A stretch of 64,000 nt of DNA, from positions 1 to 64,000 of the forward strand of contig JAIGNY010000491.1 of NCBI GenBank assembly GCA_020152595.1. The letters are read 5' to 3'. The translations under genes were made by a program, and so were the position numbers. Below the pieces are notes generated by a model. It ran no database searches and had not been told where the DNA came from. It saw nothing but the letters and a program-made list of their open reading frames with translations. Below are positions 45,197-56,214 of the stretch, piece by piece. This DNA is from Chiridota heheva. Lineage: Eukaryota > Echinodermata > Holothuroidea > Apodida > Chiridotidae. Position 1 is the first letter of the stretch. Each line of letters starts with the position of its first letter.

Positions 45197-46635
45197 AAGG
45201 CACTTCATTGGATACCACATCAATACACCTCTATAGACCTTTTGTAGTGAATCCTTACAATTCTATGCTTTATGAAATTGCATCATATTTTGCATCAATA
45301 ATAAAGAACAGTGCACATATACGGTAGTCTGTTACAAGCTTAGTTTGTTAGAACAGTGCACATACTGTTACAACTTAGTTTGTTTCTTGGAATAAAGTTC
45401 CAAGAATTATTACAAAAACATATTATGATATACATTTTCAACAATAAATTAGTTACATTGTGGTTACAATGGATCATTCTCAACAGTTCAGTATATTGTG
45501 TCACAAGCAAATTTACTTGACAGATGAACGATGATAGAAGAATACAAAATATACCCTCCATCCTGTTATATAATAATTTAAAATGTTATAACCAATCAAA
45601 TTCAACAAAAACAATAGTTTAAACAATGACAGTGTATGACCTCAAAATATGAAAACAACTTTCTCTGAATTTGAAACTATTTTCTAAGAAATTCCGTGAC
45701 AGCTCCAGCAAAACATATCCTGTAAGAACAAACCATGAAACTTTCAAGTACAAATTACAACTTGAAGATGAAGACAGGAAATGGTGGATTTAACCTCTAC
45801 CCTCAGAAAAGAAGAAAACTACAATGCAAATATTACTTCTCAGGGCAAACATATTTCATATGGAAAAGTTCCTTCAACTGGCTGACATATTTATGACAGT
45901 TCGATGAACTAAGTACAATAAAAAACTGAGTACAATTTGTCAAATAACTACTGTATTCATAATCAATATATATTGATTATTGTGGGTTGCCTGCTTTTTC
46001 AACTTTGTTTAAAACTTTAGTTTGTTTTCTCAAATGTTTCTGATTAATATCACCACTACAAGGTGAGTGGGCAAACAGGTACCTTGCTTTTTGGTTCTTT
46101 ACTCAAAATATACATATCTAGATATTAAAAGATATGAATTTAAAGACCAATATATACGCTAATCAATTTATGAATTTAGCTCCAACATCAAGATATAGAC
46201 CGGGAGCCCGGAGGAGTCAAATTAGCTGAGAAGGTTACCAATTTTCATGTGTACTATTATGCCTAGCATGGTTCCCAATATAAGAATATGGACGTCTGCC
46301 GAGTTCTGCCTGGTGGGTATGGTAATGGAATGGATCCCCAAAAATGAGCTAGATCAGCTGATTGAGTGACCAAATGAAATATACTGTGAATTGTTCAGCA
46401 TAACATCATGTATCATAAATGACCATTGCCAGAAATTGTATGCAGTGGGCTACCCCCGACAGTGGGCTACCCCATAGAGAGCTATCCATGCCAGTAGGAT
46501 ACCCCCTCACTGCCAGATGGCCCAAATTGAGCTCATACTCTACTGCCAGACTGCAAGATATTGATCATAATCCCACGTACCATAAATTACTATTGTCAGA
46601 AAGTAAATGCCGCCAGGTACCTAAAGTTCATTAGT
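45197..46635. other. Unique AT-rich stretch, no gene called
   Basis: No convincing exon or RNA is present. The part at 46300-46630 (CAGCTGATTGAGTGACC, AAATTACTATTGTCAGAAA, CCAGGTACC) resembles 53440-53730 in several short blocks, so it is probably a diverged dispersed repeat. Confidence 0.5.
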
Positions 46636-46900
46636 TGTTGTGCTCCTTAAAATTTCAAACAGTCAGACCTGACCTGATAAATAAGCAGGTCGGGTCAGAC
46701 TTTTCCTCTTTATTTTTTTTTATTCTGAAAACCACAAGTAATTAGAATCAAAATCCCTTATCAATGGCCCCATTGTATTCGTTCTCCTGGTTGAGCAGTT
46801 ATTGTAAGTAAGATAAGTCGTCTCATTATTTGCTACAGTAAGTTTGTGGTCATAATTTACTGGAACAAATTTTTAAGGAAAAGAACAAGTCATGTTCACG
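46636..46900. repeat. Dispersed repeat, copy 2 (first copy at 8838-9092)
   Basis: It shares TTTCAAACAGTCAGACC, CGGGTCAGA, CTTTATT, ATTTGCTACAGTAAGTTTGT and GGAACAAATTTTTAAGG in the same order as copy 1. It is followed within 100 bp by the 3' end of an I/Nimb-like LINE. Confidence 0.75.
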
Positions 46901-46980
46901 GTTTTGGCCTTTCTCAAAACCGGGTGGTTTCTATAAAAACGCCTGGTTTAAACTGACAAACCGAGTATTTTCAAACTTTT

Positions 46981-47190
46981 TGTTTGTTTGTTTATTTGAT
47001 GAGGGCTTAACGGCACCACGACAACGAGGATCAAATTGTGCCTGAGAGGTCAGATCATTCTAGAGGTAGAAAGGAAAGGAAACAGGGGGAGAATGAGAGA
47101 AATTTAAAAACAAAAGGTCAGAAAGCTGTAATCGAGAGGGAAGGTGCATGGTTAAAACAAAAACAAAGTAGAGAGGGGCTGGAAGAGGAA
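46981..47190 (-). mobile_element. I/Nimb-like LINE 3' end, strongly 5'-truncated
   Basis: About 210 bp align with 11845-12050 (CTTAACGGCACCACGACAAC, CAGATCATTCTAGAGGTA, AACAGGGGGAGAATGAGAGA, GGAAGGTGCATGGTTAAAAC). The alignment stops at GGAAGAGGAAT, where the 24-bp minisatellite of the composite repeat begins directly. Only 3' untranslated sequence is present. Confidence 0.88.
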
Positions 47191-48340
47191 TGTGAGAGTG
47201 TCTCACATGGCATATTCCACCAAATGTCCCACATGGCATTCCACCATATGTCCCACATGGCATCCCATGCTATGACCCACATGGATCCCATCCTACATGT
47301 GTGTCGAACATTAATCCAACCATTGTACCACATGACATCCCTCCCTATGTCCCACATGGCATCCCTCCGTGTGTCCTGCATCAGTGGCTTCCCACCTGAT
47401 GTCCCACATGGCATCCCACAATATGTTTCACATGGTATCCCTCCCAATGTCTTAATGACATCCTACTTTATGACCACATGGCATCACATCCCATGTTCCC
47501 ATGGCCTCCCACCCTATGTCCCACATAACCTCCTACCCTATGTCACACATGGCATCCTACCTTATGTCACACATGGCATCCTACTTTATATCACACATGG
47601 CATCACAACCTATGTCACACTCTGTCTTACTTGTGGCATCCCACCATGTCCCAAATGGCATTCTACCCTGTTCCACATGGCATCCCACCCCATGTCATCC
47701 CACCCCATGTCCCACACGACATCCCATAGGCTCCATAAGAAATCTCATCCTAGCTATCAGTCACTGATTGAGCATACTATGTATGAAAGTGTCAATTCAT
47801 ATAATAACTTATATGCAAATGACTTGTTGAAATGGGGTGGGACGCCATGTCCCACATGACATCCCATATCATCTCATGTCCCACATGACATTCCATCCCT
47901 TGGCAATCCATCCTATGTCCTGCATGGCATTCCACCACATATCCTACGTGGCATTCCACCCTGTTCCACATGGCATCCAACCCATGTCCCATATGGTATC
48001 CCACCCCATGTCCCACATGGCATCCCACCCTATGTCTCACATGACGTCCCATAAACTCCATAAGAAGTCTCATCCTAACTATCACAGTCCCTGATTGAGC
48101 ATACTATGTATTAAAGTGTCAGTTCATATAATAACTTATATGCAAATGAGTTGTTAAATAAGAAAAAAAGGTGGAGTCAACTAATTATGCCTGATATAGC
48201 CCTTGGTGTATACAACATGGTAAATATTACATCATATGTCCCTCATGGCCCCCATCCATGTCCAACATGGCATCCCTCCCTATGTTTATATGCAATCACA
48301 TCCTGTCACACTCCCTGACTAAGCATGCTAAATAAAAAAG
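47191..48340. repeat. Composite minisatellite, locus 2
   Basis: The same organisation as 16212-17530: a 24-bp block (GGCATTCCACCATATGTCCC), a spacer at 47727-47845 that differs from 16962-17076 at only a few positions, a second block (47846-48050), then the CCATAAGAAGTCTCATCC segment. The 19-bp form that dominates parts of locus 1 is nearly absent here, so array content has turned over since the loci separated. Confidence 0.9.
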
Positions 48341-48757
48341 TCTGGTCAGGTCATATACTGTAGTAACTTTATGCAAATGAGCACAATAATAAAGGGGGAG
48401 TTTAAAAAATCATGCCTGATATAACTGTTTGGTGCCCAAATATTTTGAAGAATTTTAACGATTTCAAATCTCAAGTGCTACAAGAGAGACTTGAGAATCT
48501 CTAAAGAATATTGGAAAATTACATCATTTTACACTTATCTTCAACGAAAATATCAAATGTATTGTAGACTTTTTAAGGAACTAGTCTTTAATCCTATATT
48601 AAGTACCTCTGAAAAACTTTACCATTTTATAAGGAAATTCTGAGGAATTCTCAAAAAACTTTAACATTTCTGAGGAAATCTCAGGACAAATCTGTGGACA
48701 GCCGGACAGACGTAATCGCCATTACATAGGTTCACATGAATGCTTTGCATGCGAACC
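48341..48757. repeat. Third copy of the ~450-bp composite tail
   Basis: It aligns with 17531-18000 and 18008-18450 and ends with a better hairpin, GGTTCACATG (48729-48738) against CATGCGAACC (48748-48757). It also keeps GACAGCCGGACAGACGTAAT, which is shortened in the two left copies. Confidence 0.88.
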
Positions 48758-49329
48758 AAAAACAAGTGGATAATTGATTCCCGTTGTCCATTAATTATTC
48801 TGTAGCATTTTTCCCTTTCCTCAATGATCATTATTATTATACTATATTTAGCCACGGTTTTTTCCAGCAGAAAGTTGCAATTCTCCCACTCCAAAAACCT
48901 AAAAAATCTAAACCGAAAAAGTTAAAAACCTAAAAAGTTAAAAACAAATTTGATCTTTAACCTAGTTACCATGGCGGCACCTGATTTAAGGAGCTGTTGA
49001 TGGGTCCCTGCTTGAATCAAGGGCAGTAACCGAGTTGTTTGTGAACGAAACTAACACATAATGTAGGGTTTACTATAGTCATGGAGGTACAGTTGAAAAG
49101 ACCATTAAGGTTTCGTAAGTGCATAAATTTCAATTTTTTTTTGCATTTCTGTGTTTGATTTTCTTCTTGGTATCAAATGATTTTTATTTGTGACATTGTA
49201 AACCTTAACCAAAAGTATTTTGTTCAAAGAAGCAGTGAAATAATGTTTTTATATAACCAATACCCCATGTAGTAAATGTTTCAGTCTTTGTGTGTACAGT
49301 ATTATACTCATTCATAAGTCTGAAGAACA
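48758..49329. other. Unique stretch holding a possible first exon
   Basis: There are AT-rich repeats of AAAAACCTAAAAAGTTAAAA at about 48890-48945. Sequence with a 5'-UTR-like look follows, including ACCATGGCGGCACC at 48968 (a 9-codon frame ending in TGA) and the candidate at 49081-49114. Confidence 0.4.
49081..49114 (+). CDS. Possible first coding exon, unidentified
   Basis: ATGGAGGTACAG at 49081 opens a frame MEVQLKRPLRF that meets a perfect GTAAGT donor at 49115. G at +4 fits a reasonable start context. The exon is 34 bases and no following exon is recognised, as the sequence soon enters the GCATGC-rich array. It may be chance. Confidence 0.2.
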
Positions 49330-50828
49330 GTTCTTATTGCATGCATGTGATGTGTGGTTCTCATTGCATGCATGTGATGTGTGGTTCTCATTGCATGCAT
49401 GTGACGTGTGGTTCTCATTGCATGCATGTAGTGTGTGGTTCTCATTGCATGCATGTGATGTGTGGTTCTAATTGCATGCATGTGATGTGTGGTTCTCATT
49501 GCATGCGTGTGATGTGTGGATCTAATTGCATGCATGTGATGTGTAGTTCTAATTGCATGCATGTGATGTGTGTGGTTCTCATTGCATGCATGTGATGTGT
49601 GTGTTTCTCATTACATGCATGTGATGTGTGGTTCTCATTGCATGCATGTGATGTGTGTGTGTTTCTCATTGCATGCATGTGATGTGTGGTTCTCATTGCA
49701 TGCATGTGGTGTGTGGTTCTCATTGCATGCATGTGATGTGTGGTTCTCATTGCATGCATGTGATGTGTGAGTTCTCATTGCATGCATGTGATGTGTGGTT
49801 CTCATTGCATGCATGTAGTGTGTGTTTCTCATTGCATGCATGATGATGTGGTTCTAATTGCATGCATGTGATGTGTGGTTCTCATTGCATGCGTGTGATG
49901 TGTGGATCTAATTGCATGCATGTGATGTGTAGTTCTAATTGCATGCATGTGATGTGTGTGGTTCTCATTGCATGCATGTGATGTGTGTTTCTCATTACAT
50001 GCATGTGATGTGTGGTTCTCATTGCATGCATGTGATGTGTGTGTGTTTCTCATTGCATGCATGTGATGTGTGGTTCTCATTGCATGCATGTGGTGTGTGG
50101 TTCTCATTGCATGCATGTGATGTGTGGTTCTCATTGCATGCATGTGATGTGTGTTTCTCATTGCATGCATGTGATGTGTTTCTCAATGCATGCATGTGAT
50201 GTGTGGTTCTCATTGCATGCATGTGATGTGTGTGTGTTTCTCATTGCATGCATGTGATGTGTGGTTCTCATTGCATGCATGTGGTGTGTGGTTCTCATTG
50301 CATGCATGTGATGTGTGGTTCTCATTGCATGCATGTGATGTGTGTTTCTCATTGCATGCATGTGATGTGTTTCTCAATGCATGCATGTGATGTGTGGTTC
50401 TCATTGCATGCATGTGATGTGTGGTTCTAATTGCATGCATGTGATATGTGTTTCTCACTCCATGTATGTGATGTGTTTCTCATTGCATGCATGTGATGTG
50501 TGTGTTTCTCATTGCATGCATGTGATGTGTGGTTCTCATTGCATGCATGTGATGTGTGTGTTTCTCATTGCATGCATGTGATGTGTGGTTCTCATTGCAT
50601 GCATGTGATGTGTGTCTTTCTCATTGCATGCATGTGATGTGTGTCTTTCTCATTGCATGCATGTGATGTGTGTCTTTCTCATTGCATGCATGTGATGTGT
50701 GTGGTTCTCATTGCATGCATGTGATGTGTGTGTTCTCATTGTATGCATGTGATGTGTGGTTCTCATTGCATGCATGTGATGTGTGGTTCTAATTGCATGC
50801 ATGTGATATGTGTTTCTCACTCCATGTA
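49330..50828. repeat. 27-30-bp GCATGC-rich minisatellite (left part)
   Basis: The unit core is TCTCATTGCATGCATGTGAT, followed by GTGTGG, GTGTGTG or GTGTGTGTG, so unit length varies with the GT count. Rare variants are repeated in blocks: the segment near 49500 (GCATGCGTGTG, GTGGATCTAATTG, GTAGTTCTAATTG) recurs near 49890, and 50023-50213 recurs at 50214-50404. The array is split at 50828 by a LINE and resumes at 52946. Cys/His/Met-rich open frames are artefacts. Confidence 0.95.
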
Positions 50829-52941
50829 TTAATATTTATTATTATTATTCACAACTTCTACAGCGCCAAATCCAAAAAAGGCTCTTGGCGCTTTACAAAA
50901 GACAAAACATGAAAGACACATTAAAAGCTTAAATACAGTCAAACGATACTAGGGCCTTAACAGTATAAAAAGCTTAATAATCGATACAAGGGCCTAAACA
51001 GTATAAAAAGGTATATACAAACTATAAAAGCAGTAAAAAGCGAGGTAGAAAGGTATAAAACTGGTAATGTACAAAAAGTAGAACTTACAAGTAAAAAACA
51101 ATCAAAAGTACTGAAAATAGCTATGAGTCAAAAGCAGCCACAAACAAGTGAGTTTTGAGGAATTTCTTGAAAGTTTTGACATCAGGGGCACATTTTATGA
51201 AAACGGGCAAATTGTTCCAGAGAGTAGCAGCAGAGTGACTAAAAATTCTATCTGAGTAACGGGCAGTGTTCGTTTTGGGAACAACAAGTAAATATCTATT
51301 TTGTGATCTAAGATTACGAGGTGGATTATAAAGGGTAAGTTCATCAGCCAGGTAGGCAGGGGCGAGACCATTTAGAGATTTATAAGCAAAGAGCAGTATT
51401 TTGAAAGTAGGTCTGTAACATACAGGAAGCCAGTGGAGTTGTCTAAGAATGGGTGTAATGTGGTCATGCCGGGGAGTTCTAGTAATTAAACGGGCTGCAC
51501 AATTTTGAACCCGTTGGAGTTTCTGCAATGTGGTAATATTTACACCATACAAAAGAGAATTACAATAATCTAATCTAGAAGTTATAAAAGCATGAACTAA
51601 AATACGGCAAGCATCATCAGTTATAAAATTTCTTATCTTACCAATAGAACGTATATGAAAATAGCATGTCTTGATCACTGATTGCACGTGCTGGTTTCCT
51701 AACTGAAGACACTGGATGCAAAGAACAATTACCAAGTTGAATGTCAAAATTGTTAGAACAGGTGGAGAATAGATGGGATTTGGAAGAGAAAACAATCAAT
51801 TCACTTTTATCATCATTAAGTTTCAATTTATTGTTTACCATCCAAATGCGCAAGTCATCAAGGCAAGCTTTTAACTTCATCTTAATACTTTCCCAATTAT
51901 CAGACCTCCGAAAAGTAATATAAAGCTGGGTGTCGTCAGCATAACAATGAAAATCTATTTTATGCCGTCTCAACAATTCACCAATGGGGCGTGTGTACAT
52001 GCAATAAACCACTCGACCTAAAACAGATCCTTGAGGAATCCCACACTTTAAAGGCTTCCCCTCAGATTTTACTTCATTGTACCCTGTCACTCATGTATGA
52101 TTTAAGCCAATCCAAAGAGTTGGCTGTGATGCCAAAAGAATATTGAAGTCGACGAAAAAGAATCTGATCGATTACATCAAAAGCTGCCGACATATCTAGC
52201 ATTATTAGTACACACTGTGATTTTCCATCCAAAGCCTGAGCAATATCATTGTGAACTTTGAGTAGCGCACTTTCAGTTGAGTGTAACTTGCGATAGGCAG
52301 ATTGGAGCGCATCGTGAAGATGATTCGTGTCCAAATGCTTATGGCGACTGGCAACGACTTTTTCTAATACCTTTGAAATGAATGGTAAATTAGAGACCGG
52401 GCGATAATTCATCATGTCATTCTTCTCTGAGCCAGATTTCTTCAGAATAGGAGTAACATTTGACCGCTTGAAAATGCTTGGAACTATTCCTTCCTTCAAA
52501 GAACGATTAACGATAGATGTTATGATAGTGAGGAGGGGGTTAAGGCTTTTCTTCAGTAACCACGTGGGTATGGGATCAAGACTACATGATTTGCTTGGGG
52601 ACTCGGTGATGATGCTTTTCATCTCATCAACACAAGTAGGAGTAAATGCCGTCAGGGGGCGGTTTTTGAATTCCACATCACCCACAAAAGCATCCACATT
52701 GACTGTTTCGGAATCGAATGCTTCGCGAATGTTATTCACTTTACGTAAAAAGAAATCTTCGAAATCCTCAACCAAAGTGTTAAGCGATGTGTAACTTGGT
52801 AGGACTTTGTCGTCACTTTGACCTATGAGGTGTCTGGTTAGTTTGAAAAGCTGAGACTGGTTTCCAGCGCAATCAGATATCTTATTGCAATAGTATTGTT
52901 GTTTTTCCCGAATTAAAAGCTTGTTTACTTTGTGACACTGC
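50829..52941 (-). mobile_element. 5'-truncated CR1/L2-like LINE inserted in the minisatellite
   Basis: On the minus strand the element runs from 52941 to 50829. It encodes the pre-RT linker, RT and the C-terminal region, then a 3' UTR with AAGCGCCAAGAGCC...TTTGGATTTGGCGCTG and a tail of AAT repeats. The GCGC-stem 3' end and the C-terminal LHWLPVCYRPTFKILLFAYK stretch are typical of the CR1/L2 group as I know it. Both sides are the same GCATGC-rich array, and TGTA is present at 50825-50828 and 52942-52945, consistent with a short target-site duplication. The endonuclease is missing through 5' truncation. The reading frame has at least two breaks, so it is inactive. Confidence 0.93.
51121..52941 (-). 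pseudogene. CR1/L2-like reverse transcriptase, broken frame
   Basis: The frame is open right from the truncation point (QQCHKVNKLLIREKQQYY at 52940), giving the linker, then SLDPIPTWLLKK, NYRPVSNLPFISKVLEKVV, AYRKLHSTESALL and MLDMSAAFDVID (motif A). A shift occurs near 52080 (before GIPQGSVLG), then YADDTQLY follows. A second break near 51690, with loss of about 15 residues compared with relatives, precedes SVIKTCYFHIRSIGKIRNF and the C-terminal domain ending at 51121. Because the frame starts at the truncation, there is no native start codon. Confidence 0.92.
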
Positions 52942-52945
52942 TGTA

Positions 52946-53041
52946 TGTGATGTGTTTCTCATTGCATGCATGTGATGTGTGTGGTTCTCATTGCATGCAT
53001 GTGATGTGTGGTTCTCATTGCATGCATGTGATGTGTATGTT
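52946..53041. repeat. GCATGC-rich minisatellite (right part)
   Basis: Three to four units continue the array of 49330-50828. Joining 50828 to 52946 recreates the sequence seen at 50440-50480 (CTCCATGTA then TGTGATGTGTTTCTC), which shows the array was continuous before the LINE arrived. Confidence 0.93.
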
Positions 53042-53841
53042 TTAGACCTCGTAGCTTGTCCCAGGATTGTATTTTCTTAGAAGTTGAATCCAACCAGGGA
53101 TACTTTTACAGACGAACTATCTGTGTTATCGTATTGCATTGATGTTTGGATAAAAACTTGCATAGTGGGTTATGTTTAGATCTTTGCTTTCCGTTTTTAT
53201 TTCTTTCGCATTCAACAAAATCGATACAATCATACATCAGTTAGTTACAGTAAATAGAACACGTTTTTAATAACAAAACACATACATTTTCGAATAAAAA
53301 TGATCTTAGGGAAGGAAAATATGAACTTTTTGGATTTTCATGTTTTTTCAAAAAACGTAAAACCCAGTATATTTATAAACATTAGTAGCCGGTTAAAACC
53401 GGAAAACCGATCTACCATGAAACTTTGAAGGTACCCCGCCAGAAGGCCATAATTGGTTATAGTCCTCAAAATTGAGCTAGGTTAGCTGACTGAGTAACCG
53501 AATGAAACATCCTTTCATGAGTCATAAATAACTATTGCCAGAATTTTCTTGGCTAGCCCTGAAATTCAACTACGGTATAGACCAGTGGGTCAGTTGATTG
53601 AATAACCGAATAAAACATATTGCTAAGGAGGAATGGTATTCGGGTATAAATGGCACAATGGAATGTATCGTAACTAACAATTGTCACAAATTTTCAGTTG
53701 TGAGGTACCCCTGCCAGAAGGTCCAAATTGCTAATCACATTAAGTCACTGAATAATACATACCGTAAAGGGGAAGAAACAGAAGAGACAAAATTGTGTCA
53801 TGATGGGGTCAAGGCTACCATAAAGAGACATCAGCACAATA
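53042..53841. other. Unique or old-repeat sequence, no gene
   Basis: There is an AT-rich part, then text at 53440-53770 with short blocks shared with 46300-46630. A 127-codon plus frame (53598-53981) runs into the 43-bp array and shows no family signature. Confidence 0.5.
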
Positions 53842-54633
53842 AAATGGATAGATCAATACCCAGGATACAACCAAAAGGACTATCAGGAGATAGATCAATA
53901 CCCAGGATACAACCAAAAGAACTACCAGGGGATAGATCAATACCCGGTCAGAATACAACCAAAAGGACTATCAAGGGATAGATCAATACCCAGGATACAA
54001 CCAAAATGACTATCAGGGGATAGATCAATACCCAGGATACAACCAAAAGGACTATCAGGAGATAGATCAATACCCAGGATACAACCAAAATGACTATCAG
54101 GGGATAGATCAATATCTAGGATACAACCAAAAGGACTATCAGGGTATAGATCAATACCTAGGATACAATGAAAAGGATGAAAAGGACTATTAGTGGATAG
54201 AATAATACCTAGGATACAACCAAAAGGACTATCAGGAGATAGATAAATACCTAGGAGACAACCAAATGGACTATCAGGAGATAGATAAATACCTAGGAGA
54301 CAACCAAATGGACTATCAGGGAATAGATCAATACCCAGCGTATAAGCAAAAGAAATACCAGGGGATAGAATAATACCCAGGATACAAGCAAATGGACTAT
54401 CAGGGGATAGATCAATACCCGGTCAGGATACAACCAAAAGGACTATTAGGGGATAGATAAATACCTAGGATACAACCAAAAGAACTACCAGGGGATAAAT
54501 CAATACCCAGGATACAATGAAAAGGATGAAAAGGACTATCAGGGGATAGATCAATACCTAGATTACAACCAAAAGGACTATCAGGGGATAGATCAATACC
54601 TAGGATACAATGAAAAGAACTATTAGTGAATAG
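53842..54633. repeat. 43-bp minisatellite, about 18 copies
   Basis: The unit core is GGATACAACCAAAAGGACTA followed by TCAGGGGATAGATCAATACC. Some units carry GGTCAGAATACAACC or GATGAAAAGGAC insertions. The right end touches the 3' end of a LINE fragment. Confidence 0.94.
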
Positions 54634-55497
54634 TTTGTTTGTTTGATGAGAGTTTAACGGCACCACAACAGCAAGGGTCAAATTGTGCCTGAGAGGTTAG
54701 ATCATTTCAGAGGTAGGAAGGAGGGTAAACAGGGGGAGATTGAGATAAACACGAGAATTAAAGCCAGACGGCTGGGATCGAGAGAGGAGGTATATAAGTG
54801 GAAAAAATAATGTAGAGAGAGAGAGGGTGGGGAAGGAGGACTAAATATGGTTGTAGAGGGAAGCATGATGAAGGAAGGAGATAATTTTATCCGGAGGTTT
54901 TTTTTTTTTGGAAGAGCTTGGCTACCGAGTTGTGGGCAGCGAGGAAGCTCTGGGAAGGTTTTACAGGGGGCAAGCAAGGAGAATGTGATGGACTATGAGG
55001 GTGCAATGGCAATTGTTGCAGAGGGGTGGGGGGAACCAGTAAGGAGGTGGAAGTAAGTGAGGTGGGTGTGACCTATTCTAAGGCGGGTAATGTGGACGTT
55101 GTCGATACGGGATAGCTTGTGAGTAGTGGGTTTGATTGGAATGGTGGGCTGGATGACGTGGAGTTTGTTATCAATTTGGGAGTCCCATGAGGTTTGCCAG
55201 CGGCCACGGATAAAGAAAGTGACAAGCAGTTTGATGTCAGAAAATGTTTTGGGAAAAGAGGTAGGGGGAAGGGTGAGGGCAGGCTTAGCAGCTGCATCAG
55301 CCCTGTCATTGCCAGGGATGCCAACATAGCTAGGTATCCAGAAGAAAATAATATGTTTTCTACGGAGAGGTGGCGAAAGGAGTTTACGGAGGATGAGGTG
55401 AGATGTGGGGTTATCCCATTTAACATGGAGTAATGAAGTAAGGACAGCCTTGGAGTCAGAGAAGATGGCAAAGTGGCTGAGCGGAGAGTATTCAATA
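54634..55497 (-). mobile_element. I/Nimb-like LINE 3' fragment with RNase H
   Basis: About 860 bp align with 11841-12700. The minus frame carries DSKAVLTSLLHVKW, then FFWIPSYVGIPGNDRADAAA (RNase H C-terminal motif, intact here), WQTSWDSQIDNKL and RLRIGHTHLTYFHLL, and then reads into the 3' UTR. The element is truncated within RNase H at about 55497, where the polypurine tract begins; at its 3' end the 43-bp array begins. The 3' terminus GTTTGTTTGTTTGATGAG matches the other two copies. Confidence 0.9.
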
Positions 55498-56022
55498 AAG
55501 TGAAGAAGGGAGGGAGGAAGGGAGGGAGGAGGGAGGGAGGAAGGGAGGGAGGCAGGGAGGGAGGAGGGGAGGGAGGGAGGGAAGGAAAGGGATGGGGGAA
55601 GGGGGAGGGGGAGGAATGGGGGAAGGAGAGGGAGGGAGGGGAGGGAGGGGAAAGGAGGGAGGGAGGGAAGGGAGAGGGAGGCAGGGAGGGAGGAAGGGAG
55701 GGGAGAAAGGGAGGGAGAAAGGGAGGAAGAGAGGGAGGGAGGTAGAAAGAGAGGGAGGGGAGGAGAGGGATGGAGGAGGGGATGGAGGGAGGGGAGGAGG
55801 GGAGGGAGGGGAGGGAGGCAGGGAGGAGGGGGGAGAGAGAGAGGCAGGGAGGCAGGGAGGAAGAGAGGGAGGGGAGGGGAGGGAGGCAGAGAGGGAGGGA
55901 TGGAGGGAGGGATAGATGGAGGGAGGGATAGATGGAGGGAGGGATAGATGGAAGGAGGGAAGGAAGGAGGAAGGGAAGGAGGGAGGGAGGGAGAGAGGGG
56001 AGAGAGGGGAGGGAAGGGAGGA
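55498..56022. repeat. Polypurine GGGAGG/GGGAAG tract
   Basis: About 525 bp are almost purely G and A on the plus strand, with GGGA-type repeats (GGAGGGAGGGAGG) and occasional GGCAGGGAGG and GGATAGATGGAGG units. The long Pro/Ser/Leu-rich minus frames (up to 367 codons) and Gly/Arg/Glu-rich plus frames come from this composition. Confidence 0.95.
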
Positions 56023-56214
56023 GTTGGGGAAGTGGGTGTCGGTGTGGACGTGACACAGACCAGGCTCATTTTAAAAGTTTGACAACATTTATACAAGTTT
56101 GTAGTAAATTATGGAAAACCTTTTTTTTAGACAATCCATATTTTTCAAAGAGTGACGATAAACATAATCATGTACTAGTGTAAACAAAAATATTACATTT
56201 CCACATGCATTTTC

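Noticed and set aside
43193..45247. Cys/His/Met-rich frames (up to 684 codons) resembling metal-binding or zinc-finger repeats
   Set aside because: Both strands and several frames are open at once, indels shift the register freely, and the peptide is a literal translation of the ATGGACATGCATGCTGCAGG unit.
54993..56096. Pro/Ser/Leu-rich 367-codon frame as a secreted or mucin-like protein
   Set aside because: It is the polypyrimidine complement of the GGGAGG tract fused to the RNase H relic of a truncated LINE.
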